Positions 20,801 through 29,375 of a stretch of 64,000 bases of DNA are shown here, piece after piece. This stretch comes from Fremontodendron californicum (Eukaryota; Streptophyta; Magnoliopsida; Malvales; Malvaceae). The notes under the pieces are model-generated. The model saw only the letters and a program-made list of their open reading frames with translations. It had not been told where the DNA came from and searched no databases. Position 1 is the first letter of the stretch, and the number at the start of each line of letters is the position of its first letter. The DNA lies in NCBI GenBank assembly GCA_030761205.1, contig JAULJL010000018.1, positions 10,126,501 to 10,190,500 of the forward strand, in the 5' to 3' direction. The translations under genes and the position numbers were made by a program.

Positions 20801-23187
20801 ATTGTCTGCATCGGAGCATGTAGTGTATTCTACACTCTTTAACATCTCCCAATGAGTTTGTTCCTTGCTATTGATCCATGTTGAACATAAAATCTGTGTC
20901 GTTTTTTATGTATAGGTGGTCGAAATTGTGGATCGCTATGATGAAGGCTGTGTTCCTCATAATTATTCCAATGATAAGCTTGCATATATCCAAAGCAGTC
21001 AAACTGACAAGTCTTGTACTAGGACTTTGAGCGTTAGTCCAATTCCTTCTCTATTTTTTTATTTATTGTGTTCGAGGAATCGCTGTCTTGTATCTCTTTT
21101 ATGTGTTCTGCTATTTGACATTTCATCTTAACATGTCACTTCTGCTAACGAACATTACTTTATCCTTTTCTTTCCTCCTCTTTTCAGGTTCCTAAGATGA
21201 TGAAAAATCCTGTTTTTATCTATTATCAGCTTGATAACTTCTACCAGAACCATCGCCGGTGCGTAGAACTTATTTGAAGAAATGTTCTATATTTATACTT
21301 AATTATCCATACCATGTTTAAGTTTAATGAATGTTTCTATTTTGTTGGATTTAGAAGATATGATTTAGGTATATAACTCTTTCATGAAAGATTGTGTAGT
21401 ATTTCTAATGCTTCAAAATTCTAATCATGCATTTCCTTTTATTGTGCTTGACTTCAAAATCTTTTCAATATTCTTAGTTTTCATCTTTAAAAATTCTTTT
21501 AACATTTTTGTTGGAAAATGCTTGCAGTTATGTAAAAAGTCGAAGTGATAAACAATTGAGGAGCAAGGCATATGAGCGTGAGACAAAAAATTGTGACCCA
21601 GAAGGTGTTTCACTAGATGCTCCAATTGTTCCTTGTGGCCTCATTGCATGGAGTTTATTCAATGACACATATGGATTTTCCGCGAAAAATAAGATGTTAG
21701 AAGTCAACAAAAAGAACATAGCATGGGACAGTGACAAAGAGCATAAATTTGGATCTGATGTTTATCCAAAAAATTTCCAGAGTGGAGGGTTGATTGGAGG
21801 TGCGAAACTGAATTCGACCATGCCTGTAAGTCTTGCTTTTCTGTTTCTCTTTTATTACATAATACAATACTTTTTTCTTCCTGTCTTCTTTCCTTTTTAC
21901 CGAGATTTTACTCTTCCGCATGCAACAGTTAAGTGAACAAGAGGATCTTATGGTTTGGATGCGTACAGCAGCACTGCCAACTTTCAGAAAACTCTACGGG
22001 AAGATAGAGGAGGACATCCAAGCCAATGAGCAAATAACTGTTGTAATACAAAACAATTACAACACCTACAGTTTTGGGGGCAAGAAGAAGTTGGTTCTTT
22101 CTACCACAAGTTGGATAGGTGGAAAAAATGATTTCCTTGGCGTAGCATATATTACTGTAGGCGGGCTGTGCTTGTTTTTAGCAGTAAGCTTCATACTTCT
22201 TTATGTTATCAAGCCAAGGTGAGTTAATGGTTTTAATTTACCAGTTATTTCCCATGCTAGTAAACTTTAAATTATAGAGAATGGAGAATTTTTTGCGTGA
22301 ACATTCTTTTGGAAAGTAATAAACAATAAGCATATAGAGTTGTGTTATTTAAAATTTAATCATATGCATGAAAAACATAACTTAGAATATATTAAATGGA
22401 AGTGAAGCTTCGGGAAGAACATTTTTTCTGTTCATAAAATATTTCTTGTCCTATTATTTTCCTTCCAAACTGCTTGACTGATGGTTAATGAATTGTGAAA
22501 AAGAACTTGGTTCAGTGCTTTATGTTTGATTTGAGATTTGGCACATTATACAAGCTTTTCAGTAATCATAAAGCAGCCATTTTCTTGAAATATTGATTGA
22601 AATGTCTTAATTGCTTTGATTATATGTAAACTGTGAGTTTTCTTATCTTTCTGATTGTGGGGATCATATATCAAAAGTGAAATGAAGAATAAAAAAAATG
22701 TTTTCTAATACTAAACTTGCCATGCTTTTTTTTTTTTTTTTTTATAGATCCTCTTCTATTATAGATTATGTTACTTGAACTTGGGTGTAAGTGTCGGATA
22801 CGGATATGTGTCCGACATAGTACGTTCAATTTTTTCTAAATTTTTCCATGTATTTGGAGGATTCTTTGAGGGTCATATCCCCATACCCATATTCGAATAT
22901 GCGTTGGACACAGACGTTGGACACGGTATTTCAAAAAAAATAAAGAGTCGGAGCAACATAGATTATAAATACAAAGATCAAATGAAAAGAAAAGCAACTG
23001 TAGTATTCATGTAACAATCAATTCTTATGATTGGGTTCTTGCCTGTTTTCATTTTTATATTGTTAATAATTTTGTTTTAATTCATGTTCTATACTGTATT
23101 TGAGGTGAATCTTGCATTTTGTGCAGGCCTCTTGGTGATCCATCCTACTTGTCCTGGAACAGAAGTCCAGCAGGCAATCCAAATTAG
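14834..23187 (+). CDS. ALIS: ALA-interacting subunit (CDC50/LEM3 family), eight exons, 357 residues
   Basis: Exons by GT-AG splicing: 14834-14936, 15304-15362, 20745-20819, 20916-21032, 21188-21258, 21528-21825, 21929-22218, 23127-23187; all phases join in frame to a TAG stop. CDC50/LEM3 proteins are beta subunits of P4-ATPase phospholipid flippases (ALA in plants), needed for ER exit and activity. Visible features are a Ser/Gly-rich N-terminus ending SKKPKYSRFTQQELPACKP, a first membrane segment (about residues 55-76), a large luminal loop with family blocks IVDRYDEGC, YYQLDNFYQNHRRYVKSRSD, IVPCGLIAWSLFNDT and EQEDLMVWMRTAALPTFRKL, a second membrane segment (about 310-334) and the C-terminal LGDPSYLSWNR. 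Length is typical for plant ALIS. Intron 2, about 234 bp without it, holds a 5.1-kb antisense copia element; intron 7 holds a MITE. Confidence 0.95.
15446..15450. repeat. Target-site duplication, left (AATAA)
   Basis: AATAA immediately precedes the left LTR and recurs at 20594-20598 immediately after the right LTR, the 5-bp duplication expected of an LTR retrotransposon integrase. Confidence 0.95.
15451..15793 (-). repeat. 3' LTR of the copia element (343 bp)
   Basis: It begins TGTTAGGTAC and ends GTTCTAACA, with a short inverted end TGTTAG/CTAACA. Read against 20251-20593 by eye, it differs at one position only (C at 15747, T at 20547). A purine-rich tract (reverse complement aagtgggagaat, 15794-15805) abuts it on the internal side, as expected for the 3' LTR of a minus-strand element. 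Confidence 0.95.
15869..19789 (-). CDS. Copia gag-pol polyprotein, 1306 residues, intact
   Basis: A single ATG-to-stop frame encodes all copia functions. Residues about 1-210 are GAG, with the zinc knuckle CYNCGMRGHSKKECWH near 230-245. The aspartic protease motif is WIMDSGATWH (Asp about 294). Integrase has its zinc-binding HRRLGH..CEHC region (about 427-462) and a D488-D550-E586 triad with 35 residues between the last two, then QQNGVAERMNR. Reverse transcriptase spans about 815-1060, with YVDD near 986-989. RNase H lies near 1150-1280 (GYVDSDFAGD, STTEAEYMA, CDSQSALHIARNP). The start follows a leader of about 460 bp from the 5' LTR. No frameshift, stop or missing catalytic residue was seen. 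The C-terminus ends close to the 3' LTR, as usual. Confidence 0.97.
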   Translation of the reverse strand: MAAKFEIEKFSGRNFSLWKLKIRAILRKDNCLEAIESRPTEMTDEKWKEKDDNAVANLHLAMADSVLSSVAEKKTAKEIWDVLNKLYEVKSLHTRIFLKRKLYTLRMSESTSVTDHINTLNTLFAQLTASEFKIAENERAELLLQSLPDSYDQLIINITNNNVSDSLHFDDVAGAILEEESRRKNKEERSENSKQAEALTVMRGRSTERGSSGSQNHGRSKSRRRKNLKCYNCGMRGHSKKECWHNKKGGEKNSETSTSQGCVASTSDDGEILYSEAATSSKGGKKLNDVWIMDSGATWHMTPHRDWFCTYEPISEGSMFMGNDHALDIAGVGTVRLKMHDGTVRKIQGVRHVKGLKKNLLSIGQLDDLGCKIHTECGILKVVKGNLVVMKAEKITSNLYMLLGETLQEADASVAAASQEEMTMMWHRRLGHMSERGLKVLAERNLLPGLKMVNLPFCEHCVISKQHRLKFAKVTTRSKHILDLIHSDVWESPEISLGGAKYFVSFIDDYSRRLWVYPIKNKSDVFPVFKEFKAQVELETGKRIKCLRTDNGGEYVDGNFLAFCKKEGIMRQFTVAHTPQQNGVAERMNRTLLDRTRAMLRTAGLAKSFWAEAVKTTCYVINRSPSTAIGLKTSMEMWKGKPADYSSLHVFGCPVYVMYNSQERTKLDPKSRKCIFLGYADGVKGYRLWDPTARKVVVSRDVVFAENELQSEQTNDNTSKETATVQMDRNSQEDDSSEAEPEHEVPEPVESEAVEVRRSTRERRPPNWHTEYVTESNVAYCLLTEDGEPSTFHEATSSPDASLWMTAMQEEIEALHKNETWELVELPCGRKAIGNKWVYKIKRDSNDQVERYRARLVVKGYAQKEGIDFNEIFSPVVRLTTIRVVLAMCAAFDLHLEQLDVKTAFLHGELEEEIYMLQPEGFVETGKENLVCRLTKSLYGLKQAPRCWYKRFDSFIISLEYNRLSSDHCTYYKRFDDNDFIILLLYVDDMLVVGPNKDRIQDLKAQLAREFDMKDLGPANKILGMQIHRDRKDRKIWLSQKNYLRKVLRRFNMQDCKPISTPLPVNCKLSSGMSPSNEAERMEMSRVPYASAVGSLMYAMICTRPDIAQAVGAVSRFMADPGREHWNVVKRILRYIKGTSDVALCFGGSELVVRGYVDSDFAGDLNKRKSTTGYVFTLAGGAVSWLSKLQTVVALSTTEAEYMAATQACKEAIWIQRLMEELGHKQQKIIVYCDSQSALHIARNPAFHSRTKHIGIQYHFVREVVEEGSVDMQKIHTRDNLADVMTKPINTDKFIWCRSSYGLSET
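19800..20030 (-). repeat. Degenerate short repeats in the copia 5' leader
   Basis: On the plus strand about five variants of a 'cgtatacgtgaatagta' word occur (near 19825, 19850, 19950, 19980, 20010) between the gag start and the primer-binding site. They sit in the untranslated leader of the element and could be packaging or regulatory repeats; the role is unknown. Confidence 0.6.
20235..20250 (-). other. Copia primer-binding site (initiator tRNA-Met)
   Basis: Read on the minus strand directly after the 5' LTR, the sequence is gTGGTATCAGAGCCA, the standard complement of the plant initiator tRNA-Met 3' end used by copia elements. Confidence 0.95.
20251..20593 (-). repeat. 5' LTR of the copia element (343 bp)
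   Basis: Same sequence as 15451-15793 except at 20547. It lies next to the primer-binding site, so it is the 5' LTR for minus-strand transcription. A TATATA stretch (tttatatagcc, about 20521) is a candidate core promoter. Confidence 0.95.
22766..22961 (+). mobile_element. hAT-like MITE, copy 1 (ALIS intron 7)
   Basis: Ends ttatgttact / agcaacatag, with 'tatccccatacccat' inside. Flanking 8-mers attataga and attataaa match at 7 of 8. Same family as 42913, 45347 and 46341. The short frame across it is MITE sequence, not a gene. Confidence 0.85.
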
Positions 23188-24450
23188 GACTTATTCAGCT
23201 TCGTATAAAATCCATCTCTTAATCTAATTGTACTTGTTTTTTGTCTGAAAACTTCCAAAATTAGTATGTAGATTTCGGCAAATATTTTATTCTTAATTTG
23301 CATCTATTGAAAATGCAATTACATTAACCATCCAACCTTTATGGTAAACAGATTTTATATGACTATAATTCTTGCATGGAATTGCACATGTGATGCATGG
23401 TTTTGTTTATACAACTTATTAATTAGAACATGAAAATAGAATTCCAAAAGAAAAACTTATCCTGGATGACCTTGATTTGGCATTGGCAAAGCAATTTTGT
23501 CATTGCCTTGCCTTGCACTGAAGGCTTAAAAACTTGAACGTTTCTTGCGTGAGTGAGTAGCGGCGTGGCAGGGAAGAGGAGCATGGTTTAAAAAAAAAAA
23601 AAAAGGGATCGTACTGGCGGTTGAATCGGAAACCAATGATTTAACCGGTCATGTACATTATATAAAACTGGATATTATTTGAATCGGTAAAAAAACGGGT
23701 AAAACCAGAAAAAATCAGTTTGATATATATATATATTTCAAAATTTTTGTAATTGATGAGATTTAAACTTTTAACCTTTTACCTATATATTAAAGATTAT
23801 ATCATTAAGTCAAATACATATTTTTATTAATTATTTACTATATTTAATATTAAAATCATTTTTAAATATTTTAAATTTTGTTTAATTGAACTAATCGGTT
23901 TAATCGAAAACTAAAAATTTAACCGATTTCACTTTCGATCCAATTTTTTTTTAGAGGGATTATTTATAGACTTATCCCCCTTGTCTTGGCTGTTGTGCCG
24001 CAATGTGGATTGTGAGATAAGTTTTCTATTCTTTAAGAACATAAAAAGTTATTTTATAATAGTATTTTTAAAAAGTTAAAGATAACTTTTAATCTATATC
24101 GTTGTGTAATTTTTAGTAATATAAGTTTTATATAATGGATTTAGATTACTAAAAAAATATTAAAGCTTAAATTAGTCAACTTCCAATAGTTTAAACAAAT
24201 TATAATCAAAATTTTTAATAAATTTGTTTATAAATATTAAACGAGTTTATTCGTGAATATAAACGAAGTTAGCAAACTTTCGATTATTTATTAAACAAAC
24301 CTAAATTTTGTTCAAATTCATTTATTTACTTTATTAATCAAATATAAACGAATTTTAATCAAAATTGTTCACAAACTTTTTATCAAACGTTATTTACAAC
24401 GGAATCTGTCTGGAAAGACAAATGGCTACCAACATCAGAGTCCATCTTGA
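23188..24450. other. Intergenic DNA with diffuse plant repeats
   Basis: The first about 200 bp is the likely ALIS 3' UTR. About 23605-23950 carries 'aaccggt..ttaatcggtttaatcgaaaac' words, and 24200-24400 carries 'aaacgaatttt/aaacgagttt' words. Both are styles of dispersed repeat common in plant DNA. No coding capacity was seen. Confidence 0.4.
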
Positions 24451-24965
24451 CTTAGGCTTCCTTTGAATTTCATCACGCACAACTGTAAGGGTTTGTGTGG
24501 GGGGAATTCCTCCATCGATCGCACCTCCACTGGGGTGCATTTGGATGCACCCTAGTGGAGGTTTAACCCCCATCGGCCCCTCCAGTTAGACTGGAGGGGC
24601 AGGGATCCGTGGGTTCACTGAACCCCAGTGGAGGGGAAAATACCTCTTTTATCCCTTCATTGTTTTTTTTTTAATTTTAAATTATTATATTTTAAAAATA
24701 TAATTTTAATAATTTTTAATTATTATTATTTAACATAAATATAATTTATATTATTTTTAATTATTTATTATATATGCATATTTTAATTTAATGTCCTTAA
24801 TGGTAAATTTTTTTTTCATTATAATTCACCTCTACGTTTGAATCCAAACACATATCCCACCACTGATTTTAATCTCATCGCTACAGTATCCAATCTCACC
24901 GCCACCGTTGTTTTTAATCTCACCGGAGTCAATTTCACCGTCCATTCAAATGGAGTTTTATTCTC
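24451..24965 (-). mobile_element. Hairpin MITE family, copy A
   Basis: Read on the minus strand it starts ctccatttgaatgg, has repeated ggtgagatt words, an AT-rich middle and a GC-rich tail with hairpins, and ends ttcaaaggaagcc. It lies head to head with copy B, so together they form an inverted repeat of more than 100 bp per arm. Two hairpins are in the tail: cccctccagt/actggagggg at 24576-24598 and ctccact.gggtgcat/atgcaccc.agtggag near 24525-24560. Confidence 0.6.
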
Positions 24966-24975
24966 ATGGGGTAAC

Positions 24976-25590
24976 TTAGGCTCCATTTGGATGGGCGGTG
25001 AGATTGACTCTGGTGAGATTAAAAACATCGGTGGAGGTGAGATTAGTTACTGTAGCGGTGAGATTGGATACTGTAACGGTGAAATTAAAATCAATGGTGA
25101 AATATATCTTTGGATGCAAACGCAGTGGTGGCAGTGTGGTAAATTATAGTGAGAAGAGAAAATGACTATTAAGGACATAAATTAAAATGTGTATATATAT
25201 ATATATATATAACAAAAAATTAAATTATTTGATATTTATGAAATTAATAAATAATTAAAAAATTATATTTATGTCTTATTAATTGATAATTGAAATTTAA
25301 TAAAAATGATAAGAATATATCAAATAATATTTTTTTTATTATTCATGTAATTATTTATTTTTAATTAATTCATGTTAATAAAATTTATATATTTATTATA
25401 CAATAATAAAATTTATATATTGAAGCTCCACAGGATTAAAAAGGATGGAAAGCCTTTTTCTCCACTGGAAAGCTCCCGTGGAAAAATTGGGGGGTAACAC
25501 GGTCTCACCAAGCTGCCCCTATGTGCCAAATGGATTGAATGGCACGATTGGGGCAATAAAGTGCCCCAATCGTGCCTCACCAAAGCCCCG
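24976..25590 (+). mobile_element. Hairpin MITE family, copy B
   Basis: Begins ttaggctccatttggatg, followed by four ggtgagatt-type words, an AT-rich middle with a TA microsatellite (25194-25211), and a tail holding the perfect stem ggcacgattggggca / tgccccaatcgtgcc (about 25541-25577). Its left third is the inverted equivalent of copy A. The right end is less certain because the terminal repeat there is diverged. An open frame across the start is TE sequence. Confidence 0.55.
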
Positions 25591-25599
25591 TTTGGATGA

Positions 25600-26790
25600 A
25601 GATAGTCCGGTAAAAAAGCTTATAGATTTGGATACAAAGAAATGGAAATGGGACTTAGTTCATCACATTCTCTGCTCAAATGAAGCTGAAGAAATTTGTG
25701 TATTACCAGTTAGTCGATTGGTCAGGGTTGGCGGATGTTCTGGTTTGGCATTATGATCAAAAGAGAGTATACGAGTGATTTAAATAGCAGCCGCAACGTG
25801 ATGTTACGGTCACTATTTTACAGTTTCGGCTCCTTTCGTCATCGATATTCACGGCGAATAGTTATCGCAATTGACCACGGTAGCATCAGGGAAGCATGAC
25901 TCCGACTGAGGACATTATGAGAAGGGTTTGGAAGAGGATTTTGACAGCTAAGGTTCCAAACAAAATAAAGGTCTTCTACTGGAAAATCTATCATCGGATA
26001 TTGCCAGTAATGGTGAATCTGGAACAGAGAAAGCTCAACATGGACAAAGGCTGCTCTCGATGTAGAGAAGCAGAAGAAAAGGTTTTGCATGCATTAAAGG
26101 ATTACCCTGTTGCTAACACAGTGTGGCGGAACACTAATTTAGTTTGAAATCTTTGCATCGATGAAAATATGGGAAACGAGAAGTGGCTAGAGCAGATGTG
26201 TACTGATACAAACCAGGAGAAGCTGCAGCTTTTTGTTATGATTGCTTGGACCATTTGGAACACAAGGAATGGTGAATTACATGGTGAACAACGAAGAAAT
26301 CCACAAGAAGTTGATGATTTTATAAGGAAATATCAGGCAGCGTTTAACAAGGCCCAGGTGATGATTACTGGTGGGATCGGTCAGGCTTCTCAGCAATGGT
26401 TACCTCCGAAAATTGGTGAGTATAAAGTAAATTTATATGGGGCTCCGAATGTAGCAAACAAAGTTGGGGGATAGGTATTGTTATCAGAGACTTTACTGGT
26501 AAACTACTTCATGCAGTCAATCCCTTAATGGTTGAAGCAAAGGCAGCATGCAAGGCTCTGGAGTTTGCACTTGATCTGGGGCTAACATGAATTGTACTTG
26601 AAGGATATGAAATGGCCATTATTAAGAAGCTCAAAACGGTGGAGGCAGACTTATCACTTATCGGTCCAATCATTGATGAGGCCAGAGCTGAATTGATCTT
26701 TCTTCAGGCTTGTAATGTAGGACATATTTCTACGGATAGAAACAAAGCCACTCATGGTCTTAGCTAAATGCGGTCTATAGACTGTGGAGG
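25600..26790 (+). pseudogene. 5'-truncated LINE 3' end: zf-RVT and RNase H
   Basis: The fragment starts within the region between RT and zf-RVT (LIDLDTKKWKWDLV, EAEEICVLPVSR), is disrupted near 25750-25895, continues with zf-RVT (KVPNKIKVFYWKIYH, CSRCREAEEKVLHAL), TIWNTRNGE, and an RNase H start (EYKVNLYGAPNVANK) that needs frame changes near 26470, then EAKAACKALEFA and IGPIIDEA. The RNase H Asp is Tyr here (NLYGA for N.DGA). Stops and shifts make it dead. The domain order matches the LINE at 4748. Confidence 0.85.
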
Positions 26791-27204
26791 AAAAAAATAA
26801 TCATACATAAACAAAAATCTGAAAGAATTTTTATCTTGTTTTATTAATGAACACTCGACTAATAAAATTTTCATTGTTCGGCTAATGCAATAATTTTTTT
26901 AATTTTGAATTTTTAGATGTAATTTTTATTTAATCATTTTTTTATTGAGAAATTGAAGAATGTAATTTATAAAATTCTACCTAAATCATTAAACATATTC
27001 AATCAAGTTTTTCTTACATAAAACTTAAAACTTAAGACTTAGTTCAAATGATTCATCCACTTTAAGAAAGTGAATTTCAGCGAGCCTAAAGTTCGATTTA
27101 TTTGCAAATTTCTCTTCTCTAATTACCCCTAAACCTTGGCCTCTTATGTATCAAAAAATCTCCTTAATTAGCCTTCTTTCATCAAGGGTGAAAGAACCTC
27201 TAGT
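26791..27204. other. Intergenic DNA with a possible SINE-like trace
   Basis: No gene. Around 27037-27105, 'cttagttcaaatgattcatcc' followed by 'agttcgattt' resembles the A and B boxes of a tRNA-derived SINE on the plus strand, but without a tail or a target duplication that I can support. Confidence 0.3.
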
Positions 27205-28930
27205 TAAAATAGGAAATGACACAATCCTCTCTTGATTGAAAAACCACTTTTACCCCTTGAAGTCAATGGAGTTAGTCAACAATTAGTTTTATTTTATCAC
27301 AATTAGTGTAATTCTTTTTTTTTTTCTCTTTTTACATATTAACCCTCTTTATATTTTAATTTTTAATTTCAGTAAACAATTAAAAACTAAAAATTAAGGG
27401 TCTATTTAGATGAACGGTGAGATTGACTCTAATGAGATTAAAAACAACGGTGGAGGTGAGATTATTTACTGTAATGGTGAGATTAAAATCAATGGTAGGA
27501 TATGCGTTTGGAGACAAAAGCAGTAGTGGTTGTGAGATGAATTATAATGAGAAGAGAAAATGATAATTAAGAACATTAGATAAAAATGTGTATACAATAA
27601 AAATTTAAAATTATTTGATATTTATAAAATTAATAAATAATTAAAAATTTTAAATTAGATTTATATCAAATAATAGTTTTATTAATAAATATAAAAATTA
27701 ATAATAATGATAACAATATATCAAATAATATTTTTATTTTTAATTAACTTATATTATTATATAATAATAATATATATTTATTATATTAAAAACTATTTTA
27801 CATTTATTAAATAAAAATCTTAAGATTAAAATGACAGAGACATTTTTTGTCCCTACACTATACCCATAACATAAAAAAAAAAAAGTATAAATGACAAATG
27901 TCCTCGCATCGGAGGACATTATTTTTCGCTAAAGCATGATTCTCTAGTGGAGAAATGAAGGGTCAGCACGGTGAAACCGTGCTGATCATATTACCTAAAT
28001 AAAAGGTGCAGCACTCCAAACGAAGCCTAAATTTATAATAACAAAAAAACTATTTTTGTTGAATTTCGTAAGGCTTACTGCTCCATATTTTGTTAACTTT
28101 TTCCAAAGTTTGTTACATTGTAATTTTTGTTAATTTTTTTCCAAAAGAAATTCCTTATACTACAATTACTTTAACTATTATTTTCAGCTCAAATCCTAGT
28201 CGCTTCTCATAGTTTTGAAGTTGATTACGCTTCATCCATGGAGATTCGAAGATCCAACGGGAAAAAAAAAAAAACTTTAGTATTATCATCAACAAATTCC
28301 AAACAATCTCGTCCAATTCCAAAGTGACAAGAGAAAGAGTGGGTTTTCCTATTTTTTTCATACATTTGATGCACATTTTCTAAACATGAAGAAAAAGATT
28401 GGGTTTCAATTGAGAAGTAAGAAAGGTTTTTGGGTTCTTTTGTGGTAGAAGAAACCTGGAAAAGGCCCAGACATTTGAATGCCCAAATCGTGGCATTCGA
28501 GTACCACTATATGAAAGCAAAGGTATTTGAATGCTTTCATTTGGATATTCAAATGCTACCATATTAAAGTAAGGACATTAAATATCTTGATCTGAGCATT
28601 CGAATGTCACATATTTTTCAAAAAAAAAAAAAAATCAAACAGCAAAAAATATTTTTTTTAAATCATCCAAACATAAAAAAATATCAATTTTTTCAAAAAA
28701 AAATAAATCAATTTTTTTAAAATAATTATTTGCGAAATAAATGAACCGTTAAACTAAACATTACAACTTAGAGAGGAGTTAATATGTACATAAAATAAAA
28801 TAACTAACATAATGATGACATTATGGTAAAATAAAATTAACTGTTAATTGACCTGATAATAATTGACCTGATAAGAGTCAAGGGGTATAGTAGTTTTTTC
28901 AAACAAAAGGGATGTTTATTTCCTTTCCTA
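27205..28930. mobile_element. Long-TIR non-autonomous element, 1.7 kb
   Basis: About 140 bp at 27205-27350 ('aggaaatgaca', 'tttaccccttga.gtcaa', 'ttagttttattttatcacaa', 'acatattaaccctctt') are inverted at 28775-28930. Between them lie hairpin MITE copy C and a 28100-28620 segment with repeated 'cattcgaatgc'-like words and an unrecognised minus-strand frame (28155-28376). No transposase was seen. Confidence 0.6.
27404..28028 (+). mobile_element. Hairpin MITE family, copy C
   Basis: Starts gggtctatttagatgaacgg, has ggtgagatt words, an AT-rich middle and a tail ending tccaaacgaagcc. TAA on both sides fits a 3-bp duplication. The tail contains hairpins tgtcctcgcatcggaggaca (27898-27917) and agcacggt/accgtgct (about 27967-27986). 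It matches copies A and B over the first about 200 bp. Confidence 0.65.
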
Positions 28931-29375
28931 TTTGTGTCAGGAGCTTTGTATTTTCCACCCATCTTTACCGTATCTTTTTCTTTTTATGAATAGTGAATAC
29001 CCATGGATATTTACTTTTTTTTTTTTTGGGTGCAAACAGGGCAAACCATATTGTCATAACGATTTTCGATCTAAACCTGATCATAGATCGAATCGCGGTC
29101 CAATTTTTTTTTTTTTTGTCTAAACTCATTTGGGCCGGGCCCGAATCGATCCGTATAAGTCCGTTTTACTATTTAAAAATATTAAAATATTAAAAAATTA
29201 TTTTTATATTAATATTTATATATATATTTAAATAAAATAATATTTTTTATTTAATAAATAGTCATTTGGGCCAGGCCGGGCCGGGCCGAATTACTAAATA
29301 CCTTGTCCAAGCCCCCCAATACGGCCGAGGCCTACTGGGCCGAGCAGGCTACCCGGCCCGTGGACAGGTTTATTT
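28931..29375. other. Repeat-rich intergenic DNA
   Basis: Contains 'gggccgggcccgaatcgatccg', 'ggccaggccgggccgggcc' and 'acccggcccgtggacagg' blocks, a style of dispersed repeat widespread in plant genomes, with T-runs. No gene was found. Confidence 0.4.

Noticed and set aside
22775..23014. Frames across 22775-23014, 42915-43154 and 46262-46489 with similar translations
   Set aside because: Their similarity comes from the shared hAT-like MITE, not from a protein family.
28155..28376. 73-residue minus-strand frame as a gene
   Set aside because: AT-rich with a Phe run, inside a long-TIR element, no recognisable motif; mentioned only within that element.
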